Source: Stenopsyche tienmushanensis (Eukaryota > Arthropoda > Insecta > Trichoptera > Stenopsychidae). From it: a stretch of 64,000 nt of DNA. Both the position numbers and the translations under genes were made by a program. Positions within the stretch are counted from its first letter, which is position 1. Every line of letters starts with the position of its first letter. Shown piece after piece: positions 11,825 to 24,296 of the stretch. The stretch is taken from contig WACJ01000185.1 in NCBI GenBank assembly GCA_008973525.1, forward strand, positions 372,001-436,000, given 5' to 3'. The notes beneath the pieces were generated by a model, which made no database searches, was not told the DNA's origin, and saw nothing but the letters and a program-made list of their open reading frames with translations.

Positions 11825-12781
11825 TTAGGTTGGGGAATAAGTTCGTAGCGTTTTTATCAAAAACTTTTATTTAAACAAAAATCGATAGTTTTAGCAATAA
11901 ATTAATTCATTATGTATTCGCCGTTGCTGTTTATTACAACCTCTCACATCTCGACTTATTTGTCGATGTAATTCTGCCAAAAAACGCCCAGTCTGGTATC
12001 GAAGAATTTGTTAAGCCAGTTTTTAAAGTCGTCTTCATTGTTGAAGGTAACGCCTCTCATATGTTTCGACAGGGAGCTGAAAAGATAGCAATCCGTCGGT
12101 GCAAGATCTGGAGAACACGGCGGATGCTGAAGCATGATTTGGACCTTGTCGATGGAATCTCTAGCTGTACTATATGGAGCTCTTTGTTGATCATGGCATT
12201 TATTTCGAGCATTTTCCAATGCACCATGCCCTCACTGTCCTACCAAACGCAGATCATGGTCTTCTTTGGATGGAGGTCAGCCTTGACTTTTCAGCTTTGG
12301 CGTATCTCCTGGAGCCACCCGTTCCGTTCTTTGCTTCATGTTTATGTATAGGCACAATTTCTCATCTTCCGTGACGATTTGATACAAAAAGAGCTGTTTA
12401 AGACTGCGTGTTGCTCGATGACGGGCGAGATGTCGAGAAACAATTTGAAGGCAATTTTCTTTGTTTTTTTCCTTAAGATCGTGAGCCACTCAGAAACTCT
12501 ATATTTCGGCAAATCCCATTGAATGAACATGATTGAAAATCGATTTACGATCGCAATTCATTTTTTGGCTGATTTACGAATTGTTTGGCGACCATCCTCA
12601 TTCCAAAGTGCGTTAAGACGTTCGACGAATAAAGGTAATAAAATTATTAAAAAAGACGATTAGCATAGATTTGTAGAACAGAATAAGCTCTATCGAATGA
12701 ATTTTATACACTGTCAAAAAGCAAAAAAAAGTCGTAAAACAAGATAATATAAAAACGCTATGAACTTATTCCCCAACCTGA
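11825..12781 (-). mobile_element. Mariner element, second family, copy 1
   Basis: Flanked by TA, with ends TTAGGTTGGGGAATAAGTTC at the left and the near-perfect complement GAACTTATTCCCCAACCT(G)A at the right. The conserved start extends about 33 bases into CGTAGCGTTTTTAT. The ends and the sequence between them are shared with 23372-24296. The transposase reads on the minus strand. Length 957 bp versus about 1.3 kb for an intact mariner, because of internal deletion. Confidence 0.9.
11945..12625 (-). pseudogene. Mariner transposase, broken, lacking second catalytic block
   Basis: Minus-strand frames give an N-terminal-domain scrap (LNALWNEDGRQTIRKSAKK, then HSMGFAE), VAHDLKEKNKEN and ARHRATRSLKQLFLYQIVTE. 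The first catalytic motif reads TEDEKLCLYIN instead of the usual TGDEKW. PKLK-KADLHPKKTMICVW and GMVHWKM follow. Then comes a jump straight to QHPPCSPDLAPTDCYLFSSL, the third catalytic block, and HMRGVTFNNEDDFKNWLNKF. The segment that should hold LLHDNA, with the second aspartate, is missing. Several frameshifts are present. It cannot be active. Confidence 0.85.
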
Positions 12782-14115
12782 TATATTTTCTGCTCATTGA
12801 AAGACATAAGTGAATAAAATTGAATTTATTTGGAACAAACATCAAAGCTAGGTATGAATTTCAAACAACGTATTCATATTTTACGATGTCATCGTGGAAT
12901 CTGCCGTATCAAAAGTGAGTGTCATTCATATTTTATTATTAGAAGTGGATGTGCTTACAATGAAGTGTTTCTTCATCAGAATCGGTAGTTGGTAGATCAC
13001 CTCATTGTTTTCTTTTTCTCTCGAATGGACCTCGATTAATGCGATAACGAAAAGCTGTAGGAAAGCTGTAGGAAAATCGGAAAAACAAACTCACCTTTTG
13101 ATTCGGCCGAAGCTTTCCGACCGGATGTGATAATGAGGATTGACAGCCGCCCTCTGGAGATTACCGTCGAAGGCTATCACGAGGAATTAACTCATCATCA
13201 TCTACACGTCTTCAATTACAATCTCAATTCTTATTTGCGAAATGTTGCTATTCAGCTTCAATTTAGTTGAGCATTGACAGCCATGCGTGTACATAATGAA
13301 AAATAATATAGGAAAATAATTAAATTACACTCTGGCCCGAATGAGCAGAGGGAATTGGGGAAATACGATATGATCCATTTGTTATTTCTTGTAGGCTTTT
13401 AAGATCACATACTCTCCTCGCCTCTGGGATAATCTCTTTTGTAATTATAAACATCCCCTAATATTATGTCACACATTTCCTACAACAATGTATTTTTAGC
13501 AACTCATTGTTGATCTTTTCCACATACATAAATAGAACTTAATATGAAGTTCATTTTCATATATTAAAAACCTCGCTAATACAATTTTTTGGGGAAGAAT
13601 TAAGCCGAAATAAGATTTGTCCGCATTATTGTTTACCAATGAAAATCCTTTTTAAGATTATCTTCCATAAAAAATAAACGTTTGAAGAACGGAGTTTTTG
13701 CGCCCGATAACATCAAATTGTAAGTGAATGCCATTCGCAAGAGTAAGAGAAGAATTGTCTTCAACTTTTATTCGGCGATAAAATAATATAAAGCGCGATT
13801 AAAAAGTATAAATAGCTTGAAAATAACAGACGCCGTCCTACTCAGAATAAATATTTTTATCTAATATACATTCAATGCCGTTTGATATCAGTGTTAATTT
13901 ATTTTTTGACCTATCCGGACGTGTATACGTGAGCTCCTGACATAAATTCAGATATGTGCAGAATTATTCGGCGCTAGAAAGGAATTGCTTGTACGAGTAT
14001 ATAGCCTGTTCTCTCTTTTTTTGTAATTTGGAAAAAAGGTATTTTTTTAAATTTTCTACTACTTCCATATTAATATATCATAATATAGTATCATAGTAAC
14101 GAGTAAATTAATATT
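12782..14115. other. Unassigned DNA with a GC-richer patch at 13060-13270
   Basis: Around 13090 a minus-strand AAAAG|GTGAGT donor-like site ends a 30-codon open stretch. The plus strand is also open there for about 65 codons without a known domain. Neither is convincing as an exon. A direct repeat of AAAGCTGTAGG lies at 13052-13073. The rest is featureless. Confidence 0.3.
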
Positions 14116-14350
14116 GTAGCGTGAGCGATTCATCATTCCTCAGATAAGCGATGACGTCTTCCGTCTCTCTTTATGTGCAATGTGTTAATTTAACAGCGCC
14201 ATCTCTTGTGGCGTTTTGGACATATTGCGTCTGTAATACCGACTGATCGCTTCTTCCGCGTGCACTGTTGCCGGTCAGGTGGTAACGGGAAGAGTTGTCA
14301 GTTAGCCTTGGCTGCGGGAGGATGTCATTCCTCCAGCCAGATCTTTCTCT
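14116..14350 (+). repeat. LTR-like dispersed repeat, copy 2
   Basis: Opens with TGTAGCGTGAGC and shares ordered blocks with 1-345: CCGTCTCTCTT, AACAGCGCCATCTCTTGTGG, TTGCCGGTCAGGT, GTCAGTTAGCCTTG and CATTCCTCCAGC. A solo LTR is the likeliest explanation. The AGATGGCGC core within it (minus strand) resembles the centre of known CTCF sites; that is only a resemblance. No flanking duplication could be confirmed. Confidence 0.5.
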
Positions 14351-14491
14351 CTCGATCATTAATTAATTAAATTTACACCGCGAATATTGGATTACCTCTG
14401 GTAATGCAACACTGTATCATACGCGCTTCAATTAAACCACATTTTATTGGAGGACTTGAACTAAAGTGGCTTTTCATCCCTTTTATGGGAT

Positions 14492-14626
14492 TATTACCAA
14501 TCACTTTTACATTGTTTTTTCATAGCGAATATATGTTTTTTTAAATGTGGTCGTCAGCCACACCTCTTGTAGGATTAGAACCCAAGGTAATTAAATTACG
14601 AGTCCAACCGCTTAACCACGGGACTA
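14492..14626 (-). repeat. tRNA-derived SINE, copy 2
   Basis: On the minus strand the head reads GTAGTCCCGTGGTTAAGCGG. It contains TGGTTAAGCGG (plus coordinates 14608-14618), a perfect fit to the polymerase III A-box consensus. GGTTCTAATCC (14572-14582) is one base from the B-box consensus. The body GAGGTGTGGCTGACGACCA and the tail align with the other two copies. It is best read as a tRNA-headed SINE and not a tRNA gene, because all three copies share the same non-tRNA tail. Confidence 0.75.
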
Positions 14627-15118
14627 CATACAGGTCATTTAATTGGAAGAGGCATAGAACAATAGATCCTATTAATCCCCATTGATTGATTGAATTGTTC
14701 TAGTGTCGCCATTCGTTCGATGGATTTACAATCTTAAAATTTAGCTCATTTATTGCAAGATAAAATATGCAAGACGGTTCTCAAAAATAAGCGCGCAATA
14801 TTTCCACGCTACAATCTTCCGAGCACCCAGAGGTCACATAATGATTGCCGATAATGACTGACCTCTAGATATAGAGGATAGCTGCGAATATTGACGAAAC
14901 AGTTTCTGACCAAGCAGTGATAAATTCATTATGACGCAATGAAGAGCTGTTGAGAAAAGTTCTTCCATGAAATAATGCATATTTTCGATGACGGATTTGT
15001 GACGTGGCGAATAATGCCCTCACTAAATAAGCATTCTACTACTGTAGATCATCAGCTGTAGTAGTACAGAGGTAGTGTTAATTGCATAAATATAACACGA
15101 CCCGCTTCCTGATAGTCG
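14627..15118. other. Unassigned DNA
   Basis: Contains an inverted pair AGAGGTCA (14829-14836) / TGACCTCT (14859-14866), which resembles nuclear-receptor half sites; chance is not excluded. Nothing else was seen. Confidence 0.3.
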
Positions 15119-15484
15119 TTGACAAGAACTACTACATTACTTTTTCCTGGGAAGATTAGGAATAGCCATCAAAACTTTTTTAATATGGTCAAGAAAATTA
15201 AAAATCCCTCCGAGTTCCGGCGGCACTTCGATGTATCAGGGATGCTAATAATCTTCGACTCGATATTGAGGAATTACAGGATGGAAAAACAGGTCGAGGT
15301 ACTAAACATCATTAAAAGGTGCAAACTAGAGTACTTTGGCCATGCCGTAAGAAACAAAAAATATTTACTTATGCACCCGATTTTTAAATATAAGGTAAGA
15401 TCATTGATAATCAGAGTCAAGACCTTCGACAGTCGACAAAATCAAGATGGAACTTTTGGTTGCCAGCGTTTTTGGAGGACATGA
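15119..15484 (+). pseudogene. Non-LTR retrotransposon (RTE/CR1-like) reverse transcriptase C-terminal fragment
   Basis: A 121-codon open frame whose middle reads MEKQVEVLNIIKRCKLEYFG, then HAVRNKKYLL and IFKYKVR. This is the widespread C-terminal motif of endonuclease/reverse-transcriptase elements (family form: IK-RKL-YLGHV-RNEKY-LL---I-GKV-G-R). The following codons, which should be the G-R-R--WL block, are shifted out of frame. There is no RT palm upstream, so only the tail survives. The first 50 codons are not obviously part of the family. Confidence 0.65.
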
Positions 15485-18269
15485 CATAATGAAGAAGAAG
15501 TTTTACATCATTTTATGGAATATCACCCATCACCCAACTAAAAAAAATCACCCATCACAGTGCGATTTTTGGCTAAATCTCAGTGAATAAAAATACTTCG
15601 TAATAGAAGGTAGTTTGCTTCAATTCATGAATTAAAATTAAGAATGATTGTTCATAATGGCATTTGATTGCAAGAGCACAATAGCCTTAAATAAGACTAT
15701 CTAGTCTCAACCGGCAATTGTTTGTTTGTAAAATTTCTTAATGCCGCGCTTTGAACTGTTTCATTGTCATTTTAAATAATTAATGCTTGAAATATGAAGA
15801 CTTGAATTTAAAAAATCGATAAATTTCGATCATGAAAAAAAAAGTACATGAGAAATAATGGTTTAAAATAACAGTGACAATGTTTCTGATCTTGGTATTT
15901 TACGTTTACCAATTAAGATTTCTAAAATCGTAGAAGGCTTCTGGAAAGAATTTATTTTCTAAATTTTTTCTTCATGTCCCAAAGGTTCTTAAATGGGAGA
16001 GAGTAACAATAAGATTTGCATGGCTTGTTTGATTTTTGCTCATATTGACGATCGAATAATTCATCGACATAAATACAATTATGTTTGATTGTACACAATA
16101 CAATCAATAAATTGGAGTAGTAAGTGGCCATTAAAATAAGAGGATTTACTTTGGTCGTTGATATCTTTTGCTCATAAAGTTGTATTTGAAATCATGTTGC
16201 ATATATTTATCTTGCTTTCCTGTATTACAGTATTTTACTTGGTAGTTTGCAATACTATTTACTACCAGGGATTCTGTTATGATGTTTCCTTCTAATGCTC
16301 AAAAGATTAAATAGACTTTCTAAGCCGATTTCTCGATAATCTAAGACCATCACTGCTATATGATATTTAAAAGAAAATATCATTCTATACGCTCATCTGC
16401 TGCGCAGTTTTCAGTTTTAGTACTTCTAATTCGAAGTTATTTCTTGTTGGTGTACTTTTATATCATAATTGAAATAATTAGCATTAATTTTGATAGATGA
16501 TTATGATTTGGTTTTCAAATAGACCTTGTTAAATGAATGGGATGAAATGACTATGCCCATAGCGTGGATAATGAAACGTAGGGTGTAATTAAGTTACGTA
16601 CCGTAATCCTGAAAAACGTAGAAGAGTAGGAAATAAATGCTTAACTGTGTCGCTTTCATTAATCATCCGTCGTTTGTTCATGGATAAGCTAGGAAAATAA
16701 AATTTGCAAATAAACTGGAGTGTCGTGCTACAATAACAACCAAAGCAACTAAATTACTAAGGCAGTCTCAATGTGTTTTTGTATAAAGGCATTTATGTCA
16801 TCGTTTTGTTGATAATCATCATTAGCTTATCCATATTTATAAAAAAGCACGAATCATGGCTTGCTTTACTTAGCTTGGATTTGCTGGTTAAAATTGTGAA
16901 CCAAAGCAATATTAAACAAAAAGTAGTTGCCCATAAGAAATGTCGTTTTTTTTTAAGGCAACATTCTTAAAATAGTGTCCTTTATTTTAACTTTTAATTG
17001 AATTTTAAAACAACGGCATTACTTATGGTTTCCTCTAATTTATCGATGTTGATAAGTATAAAACTACTTTAATAAATGTCGGTAAAACATAAGTGGCAGC
17101 CCTGTCTATTAGCAGAAATTCATAAATGCAGAATTATTGTACTAAAAAGATTAACAGTTATTTAATTTGTAACCAATTGGAGGATAGTTAAAATCTAAGA
17201 TATTCTATGAGCCAAAATTAGTTTTTAAAAATACATTTGATTGAAATGTATTATATTCATATATCTTGCATTAGTATTTTTAATAGCATAAGCGTGTCCA
17301 TAAAATACAAGCTTAAAAGTTTAATAGCTTCCAATTTAGGGCAGGGGTTGGACCCTTTGTCAATTTAAATAATGAATTTTCCTCTTAGAAAAAGGCAATC
17401 GAAACATTTTCGAAAGCATATTGAAGGGGTCCTTTATATGTTATTTTTGGTCTTTTGAATGCTTCGCAACCGGTCGCTGATTCCTCTTACAGAACAATAA
17501 TCCGCCGCAGCCTCCCTCACAGATGGTACGATCAGGCCTAAAAGCCTCATAAATATTTCTTAAACCGAAAAAAGCAGACATACACACAGAAACAACTGGG
17601 AAACAATGAAGGCTGTTTATTTTTTCAAATTGTCGCCATTGTTGTTTTTCGTTTGATGTAAAACCTGCGCGAGGATTTCTTTGTTTGCGGATTCAATAAA
17701 ATATTTGCACGTGGATGGCACGCATTTTTTTGGGCGGACATAAAACATTTTTCGGGTAAAAAATGTGAAATTAAACCTTTGGGGTCTAATTCTGTATTTT
17801 TATCCCAGTGATAGCCGGTCAAGCATGCGATTTTGCTAAAACGTGAGTTGTTGTGTATTACTTAGTGCGAAATTCATCATACATTTTTCTAAAATGAAAA
17901 CCATTATATACGACTTGTTTATATATATTTTTCTAAATGCTTGATTTTTTTTTAATTCAGGACGATTTTAAAATTAATGTTTCAGTCAAACATCCAGAGA
18001 TGGCATTGGCAACACACTCTTCAATTTCCCTTTTGATTTTTGGGCGATTTACTGTACAATGAATACAATTTATCATTTTTTAAAAAAGGTTATCATTTAT
18101 CCCATCGTATCTCTTATTTAATTTATGGTAGCCATATGGAAACAAATGCTTTTTTACTTGTTTTAAATAAACAATATTTTCAAGAGAACACATTTTTGGA
18201 TCCTAAAAAAATAGGTTAATTTAAATTATGCAAAATTTCTAAATCGTCTCGAAAAAATTATGGGAGCAC
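15485..18269. other. AT-rich DNA, nothing recognised
   Basis: Short ORFs (16773-16970 plus, 17625-17822 minus) are not recognisable. The first is hydrophobic only because the DNA is T-rich. A GC-richer patch at 17450-17560 has no match. Confidence 0.45.
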
Positions 18270-18440
18270 CGACCACATGCGCCCCCGCCTCATAACACCA
18301 CTGAGTTTTATTTAGAATGCTCATCCAGCGAGTCACCTGGATGAACGTATCAAAGGTCGCTTTCGGGCCGTCTCTATAAGGAGTGTGGGTGGTTTATAAA
18401 GATTGAGCAATTTTCCTTGGAAGACAGTGAAAAACTACAT
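18270..18440 (+). repeat. Dispersed repeat family D, copy 1
   Basis: Shares with 41455-41575 the blocks GATGAACGTATC-AAGG, CTTTCG and GGTG-TTT--AA--TTGAG-A-TTTT in the same order and spacing. No coding function is seen. In the other copy it lies just downstream of a mariner transposase relic, so a transposon end is possible. Confidence 0.4.
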
Positions 18441-18879
18441 AAAATGACTTTGTTAATTTTATCGAAAAGGGCTTTCCAAAGTACAAAGAGTTCAATCCTC
18501 CTTTCCTTGGCAAGGGCGAAATCTTACGTGACGCTTAAATGCATCTTGGATTCGCTCCTACATCAACTGAGGGTGTCACTCCGTCTATGTGCAACTTGCC
18601 CAAGTGAATTCGAGATTGGGTGGTTTCCTATTTTACGTTGATCCTTCCAATTTAGCGATTTCAAAGTGATACAGAAGGCAATGAAAGATAATGTTGTTAT
18701 CGTCTTCCAGGCCGTCTGCATGTTTTTTTCACGCTTATTCTATTCCTTTAGTTTTCCTAGCTTTAGAAGACTTCCCGGGACTTTTTTCGTGACTTTCAAA
18801 CTTTTTTTTTGCTGTTTCGGGTCCCGGGACTTTTTCATTGAGACTTTGTGATTTAATGAACACTGCTGCCACCCGGTTA
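18441..18879. other. Unassigned DNA, possible non-LTR 3' tail
   Basis: The plus-strand 74-codon ORF (18417-18641) is not recognised. At 18700-18850 two GTCCCGGGAC-type blocks occur. Read on the minus strand they encode a lysine/proline-rich stretch (VPGPETAKKKF, SPGKSSKARK) that may be the degenerate tail of the adjacent retroelement. Confidence 0.25.
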
Positions 18880-19225
18880 CTAGCTAAGTATTGCACAAGG
18901 GTGGCAGCGATGCTTCCCTTCTGGGTCCTCCTGCATGTCCTTTGTTCTACTGGATGTCGCCTGTGTGTCTGTTAGGATGCTGCTATTGTTCGTCATCTTG
19001 TACGTTCAGCATCCTCCTTCTGCCGCATAACGCACGTCATATTTGCATCATGCATTTCATGCCCTAACATCCGTTAATATTGAAGGTACCATGTTGCTAG
19101 GGGAGAGCGAGCTGATTCCCAGCTTCTCCCGTAAGATGTTCCTTTCGGTGCTCCATGCTGGGCAGACAAATGTCGTATGTTCAGCATCGTCGTACTCCGG
19201 GCCGGTCTCTTTGCCTATTTTGTAA
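18880..19225 (-). pseudogene. R1-like non-LTR retrotransposon, zinc-knuckle C-terminus
   Basis: The minus strand reads YDDAEHTTFVCPAWSTERN, then ILREKLGISSLSP and SNMVPSIL. This is the end of an R1/I/Jockey-like ORF2 (family form: C--C---DDAEHTLF-CP-W---R--L---LG---P-N-V--ML). A frameshift follows, after which VMRQKE-like and DAERT-like scraps continue in another frame. Only the histidine/cysteine half of the knuckle remains and the upstream cysteine pair is lost. It lies opposite to the R1-like relic at 6525-7352 and in the orientation of the one at 61815-62505. Confidence 0.7.
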
Positions 19226-22200
19226 ATTATGAACCACCTGAACCTGGATCATCGTCACAAGGAAGGTCAACAGGATTAAGAACTGTTGCAGGACAATATT
19301 TTGTCGAACCACAGGGAAAGCTGTTGGCCGATTTGAAAAATCACAGCTTTCTACAAAGGGTAAAGTATTAACGAATCATGTTACTATCAAAAGGCCAGGT
19401 ACGTCCTTTTAACAATCAAGATAATTGTGAAGTATTTAGTCATCCGCGATAATTGATGTTGCGGTGACCACACGTTAATTTGGCACTTCTCATGACTCGA
19501 GAGCTGCCAACTCTGTCGCACCGTGATAAATGATACTTTCAAACAAATCTGAAAATTCGTCCAAATATTCAATACAATTTATCTACAATTAACTTTTAAA
19601 AATCTTGATTTTTTTCAATTTAAATGGCAATTATATAATATTTGTCTACACTTGCTAATAAAATCTTTTCCTTTTTGTAATGGTATATCAACGTAGACGA
19701 TCACCATAAATATTTTTTGCAGAGAAAGGATTTTGAATATGGAGGTTTTTAATACCTCCAACATGAAATTAAATTAATTTTATATAGAAGAGAATCCAGC
19801 ATTTAATACTGAATTTAATATTATCTTAAAATTATATATTTATTACTGTTGTAAATCCAGGCACCCATAGGTGGCTCTGTACAATTTTATTATTCACTTT
19901 AGTATTTACTACATCTCTTTCTGAATTAAAATGAATTATCGTAAATATTAATATTTTTTATATGGAAAATTGCACAAAAAAAAGCTATGACTTACATAGA
20001 AGATGCATTCCATGTTTTTAAAAACCGCATAACTTAAAAACAGCTATATAAAATATACCCAGAATCGCACAAAAAAAAAAAACAGGAAAACAATAAGGCA
20101 CCATTTTTGGTAGCATTTTAAGTTTGTCTCGCATTATTGGTAAAATTTTAAGGATGTCTAGTATTTGAATCTGGCTTTCTCGTCTGGCACTAGAGAAATA
20201 ATAATTATTTTGATTAAAAACTATCATCGCTGTATGATAATTTTCGTTGCGATTTTTGAGATGATCGCTCAAAATCGCTTTCTTCTTCAGAAAAAATAGT
20301 ATGCGCAGTGTAAATTTCATCATAGTTCTATATAGATTTTCTCTTTCTAACAATATAATTCTTAATTAGTAAGTTCTTAAGAAGTTCCTACCTCAGAAAA
20401 AAAATCACAAAATGGCAACTGTTTAAAAAAAAAGTTAAAAAGTTTTTTGCCATATTTCTACAGTTTTATTTCTTTTTTAATACCTAAAAATTAAATTTTG
20501 ACATAAATCCGGTAGGAACAAAAGAAGATTATATTTAAAAAAATCGCATCTAAATTTAAAAAAAATCAGTTAATTAAAACTGAGGTTATCATGTCAACCG
20601 TGTTGAAAAAAGTAGTTTCGAGAAAAATGCGTTTAAAGATTTCATTAATTTTTAAAAAATGCTTTAAGAATTACTGCATAACTTTGAAATCGCACAAAAA
20701 GAGGTTTGAGTGCACTGTTTTAGGGTTTAGGAATGATTGTAAATTTGGCCAATTCCCGTGGTGTAAAAATATGTTTCATTCTAAGGCGATAAGAATATAA
20801 ATCGTTTAACAGGTAGCCCCTATAAGGTTTTGCTTGCGATTAAATCACTTTTGCAATTCCAGCTTTATCAATTCAACTATGTCTTCTTTCTTGTTAAAAT
20901 ATCTGTCGAACGTAAATTTTCTGGTTCTGTTCTATAGACGCTTAATAATGCCTGGCAAACCACTTTAAAAACAAGTCACTTAGGATTTACAATCGGCGTT
21001 TCGTATGGCGAAAGCCATTATTTTCATCCCATGTTAATTAAATTGAAAACGGTTTGCTAATTTTTATGTTAAAAATATGGAACACATGTTCAGTTGCTTT
21101 ATTATATCACACGATTCGTACGGTACTTAAAGTATTTTAATTTCGTAGTTGTATTTCAAGTATGGTTGCAAATAAATCACTCATGGGCACTTTGTCCTAT
21201 TTTATCTATTGCGTATTAATTTACTTTTTCAGATTCAGGAAATCTGGCTAAATTTGAATAAATGTTGCTTCAAATCAAATATTTAAAATCGATTCAATAT
21301 GCAACTGATTGATAATTAAGAAGCTCTAAAGTTGAAGATAATATGTCAAGAATGCCATTTCAGGAGCACGTTTAAATGAAACATCTTTTCTATTTATCGA
21401 TCTTGGATGATTTTTTTAAAAATATAAGTTGAAGCATTTCTCTTTGATTTATGATTCTGTTTATGTGTGTTACTATTAGAGCTATTTAATTTAGTATGAG
21501 TATTTTGATGTGGACGTTTCCTTCACATTCTATCGAGTTCACAAAGCACGACATAGGGGTTGAACTTATTTTTCACAACATTTTTTTTTTTTTAAGTTTA
21601 TAATATTCATAAGAAGATCACGAATTTCCTACGTTTATTCATGCATTGTAATTTTTCGGTCGTAGATAATTCATGTACTGTCTAAATACCCATTATGTTA
21701 AATTGCTGATATGTTTTAAATGGTTCAGCATTGTTTTACAGATTTACAAGCTTCTATTTCAACCAGTGATTGGAGTATGTCATTATTGAAATTTGAGGTT
21801 CTTTTCAAGCTAGGTACATCTTTTGAATTTTTATTTCCCGATTCAAGTTAAAAGACCCAACTTTAACATGATTTTTGGCAAAAAATGCTTAAAATTGACT
21901 TAGTCGGTTTTGAGCTTGGACATTTTACCCCTGGCAATAAAACAAGATTTATTACACAAAAAATGTAAATTAAAACAGTAAGTAACCACAAAAATGGTGA
22001 TTTAAAAATGATTTACTGCACACCTTTTATATCTAACACATTATAATCACTCACAATTTCATATAATTTATTGTTTCTTCCTAAATATTCAAATGTGCGA
22101 TTCGCCTTATCAATGTTGCAAAATCTTGCTTATTATGAATAATTCAATTAAATGAGGAATATTGTATATGGGCTTATTAATTTTTGGTAATTAACCGCTG

Positions 22201-23371
22201 TTATATTGTGTTTGTGTGGATGAACATCGTAAAAATAAATGATCCTTATCTTAGACAAAAGAGAAAAGCTTTTGCTATTCTGCTCATCTTATTGATCTTT
22301 TTTAAAAATACAACTCTGTTGTGAATCATGAAAATAAGAGCCATTATGACGTTTTTTAATGCTTTGTGGAGGATCTTATTGAACTAGTAAGCAGGTTATC
22401 ATAAAGTTTTAATTGTCGTCCTGATCCAAGAGCATTCTATATATTTTTTATAAATTCTTTATAAGTAACAGGATTTGCAATAATATTTCAGTGTGCTTGA
22501 TGATTAGGAATTTATTTATATATTGCACTGATAAACATATGTTTAATTTAGTTAAATTTGCGCTATTTCCTATTTTAGACGCGAACTCACATATTCCAAT
22601 ATCATATATAAAATATCGTACTTAAAATAAATGTTATATTATATTATTGTTGTGAGAGCATTTGAATCAATATCTTTAAGATATTTATATTATAAAATTT
22701 AACTTTTTAAATAAATAATTTTAATATATTTATTCAAATGAGAATACACTTAATCAGTGAATGTTGTTCGAATGATATTATTATTTTTTATCTCAATTTT
22801 TAATGGAAAATGATAGCTTTGGGAGGTTGGATTTTTAAAAGGATTCGTTCCACTCAATTACACGTACAAATGTTGATTTAAGTTAAACCATTGCCTATAT
22901 TAGCTTTTTTGCGCTTTATGAGATAAAAATAATATCCTTAAAGGTAAGCGAATTTCGATACCCTAAGGATTGTTTGAATGTATACTTAAATATTTAAACT
23001 GATTGTGAAGGGTATTGATAGGTTTGGATTACTTGTGAATTTAAGTACTTTCAATAAAAAAATATCGATAAGAAAGTATTTTAAATTAAGATTCGAGTTT
23101 AAAAATTGTAATTAAAATTATGCAAAAACGATGTTCACGGCCCTGTCTGGTGTTAATAGCACGTATTGTCTCCATTTGTGTGACTTTTCTAAGGGTTCAT
23201 GTAGAATTACTAGCCCAATTTCATCGTCATGTGTGATTTGCTTTATTTTGTCAAGTTCTGAAGTTTCTTGCAAAGCTTTTTCTTCATTCAATCTCTATAT
23301 TTTTCAATGGAATTTTTTTTGGTTATTATTAGCTCTTACACCAGAAAATCAAGCTGGTAATCCTGGATATA
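19226..23371. other. AT-rich DNA, nothing recognised
   Basis: A 64-codon plus ORF (19177-19371) has balanced composition (LRTVAGQYFVEPQGKLLADL) but no known homologue comes to mind. The rest is AT-rich (poly-A and poly-T runs near 20060 and 21585). ORFs at 20018-20353, 20591-20800 and 23131-23421 show no domain. Confidence 0.4.
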
Positions 23372-24296
23372 TTGGGTTGGGGAATAAGTTCGTAGCGTTT
23401 TTATCAAAAACGTTTTTTTAATCAAAAATCAATAGTTTTAACAATAAATAAATAAATTATGTATTTGCCGTTGCTGATTTTTGCTGACGTTGCTACCTCT
23501 TTACACTTCTCGACCAATTTATCGATGCCGTTCTGTCAAAAATCGCCCGGTCTGGTATCGAAGAATTTGTTGAACCAGTTTTTAAGGTCGTCTTCATTGT
23601 TAAAGGTAAGGCCTCTCATATGGTTCGACAGCGAGTGGAATATATGGTAATCCGTCGGTGAAAGGTCTGGAGAATACGGTGGATGCTGAAGGATCTCCCA
23701 TTCAAGGTCGTGTCAAGATCTTTTTAGTTGAATAACCTCTTTCACATAGTGTAGCTGTGCTATGTGGAGCTCCTTGTTGACCGTGGCATTCTTTTCGAGC
23801 ACTTTATAAGCACCATGTCCTCCCTGTCTACCAAATGTAGATCATGGTCTTCTTTGGATGGAGGTCAGGCTTGACTTTCGGCTTTGACGTATCTCCTGGG
23901 GCCATCCATTCCTTTCTTTGCTTCGTGTTTATGTATAGGCACCATTTCTCATCTCCCGTGACGATTCGGTACAAAAAGCGTTGTTTATAACTACGTGTTG
24001 CTCAAAGCAGACCTTCTCCGTATACGTTGCAAATGTCCCAGGCTGCTTCAGCAGTTTTTTGACCTCGATGAAAAGCAAAGAAGGGTAGGTGTCGAAAATG
24101 TTGCTTTTTACCTCCTGGATATTCCATTATTAAGACTCAAAGGTAATAAAAAATTAAATTATTCAAAAAGACGATTAACACAAATCTGTAGAATAGAAAG
24201 AGCTATCAATTAAATATTATAGAATTTGTTAGAAAACAAAACAAATAATGTAAAACAAAAAAAAAAAAAACGCTACGAACTTATTCCCCAACCTAA
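23372..24296 (-). mobile_element. Mariner element, second family, copy 2
   Basis: TA-flanked, with ends TTGGGTTGGGGAATAAGTTC and GAACTTATTCCCCAACCTAA. The interior and orientation are as in 11825-12781. Length 925 bp. Internal deletions differ from copy 1, so the two were deleted independently or come from different deleted parents. Confidence 0.9.
23465..24170 (-). pseudogene. Mariner transposase, broken, lacking second catalytic block
   Basis: Minus-strand fragments begin with an N-terminal helix-turn-helix scrap (HRGQKTAEAAWDICNVYGEG). They jump to RSYKQRFLYRIVTGDEKWCL, which keeps an intact first catalytic motif TGDEKW. QRKEWMAPGDTSKPKVKPDL and HPKKTMIYIW follow, then VIQLKRS and directly DLEWEILQHPPYSPDLSPTD with the third aspartate. 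NHMRGLTFNNEDDLKNWFN and the tail end it. The block with LLHDNA and the second aspartate is missing, as in copy 1. Stops occur at several places. Confidence 0.85.

Noticed and set aside
12061..12351. Plus-strand ORFs over the mariner copy
   Set aside because: The true reading is the minus-strand mariner transposase.
16773..16970. Hydrophobic 65-codon ORF, membrane-protein-like
   Set aside because: Hydrophobicity follows from T-rich codons. There is no start context, splice context or known domain.
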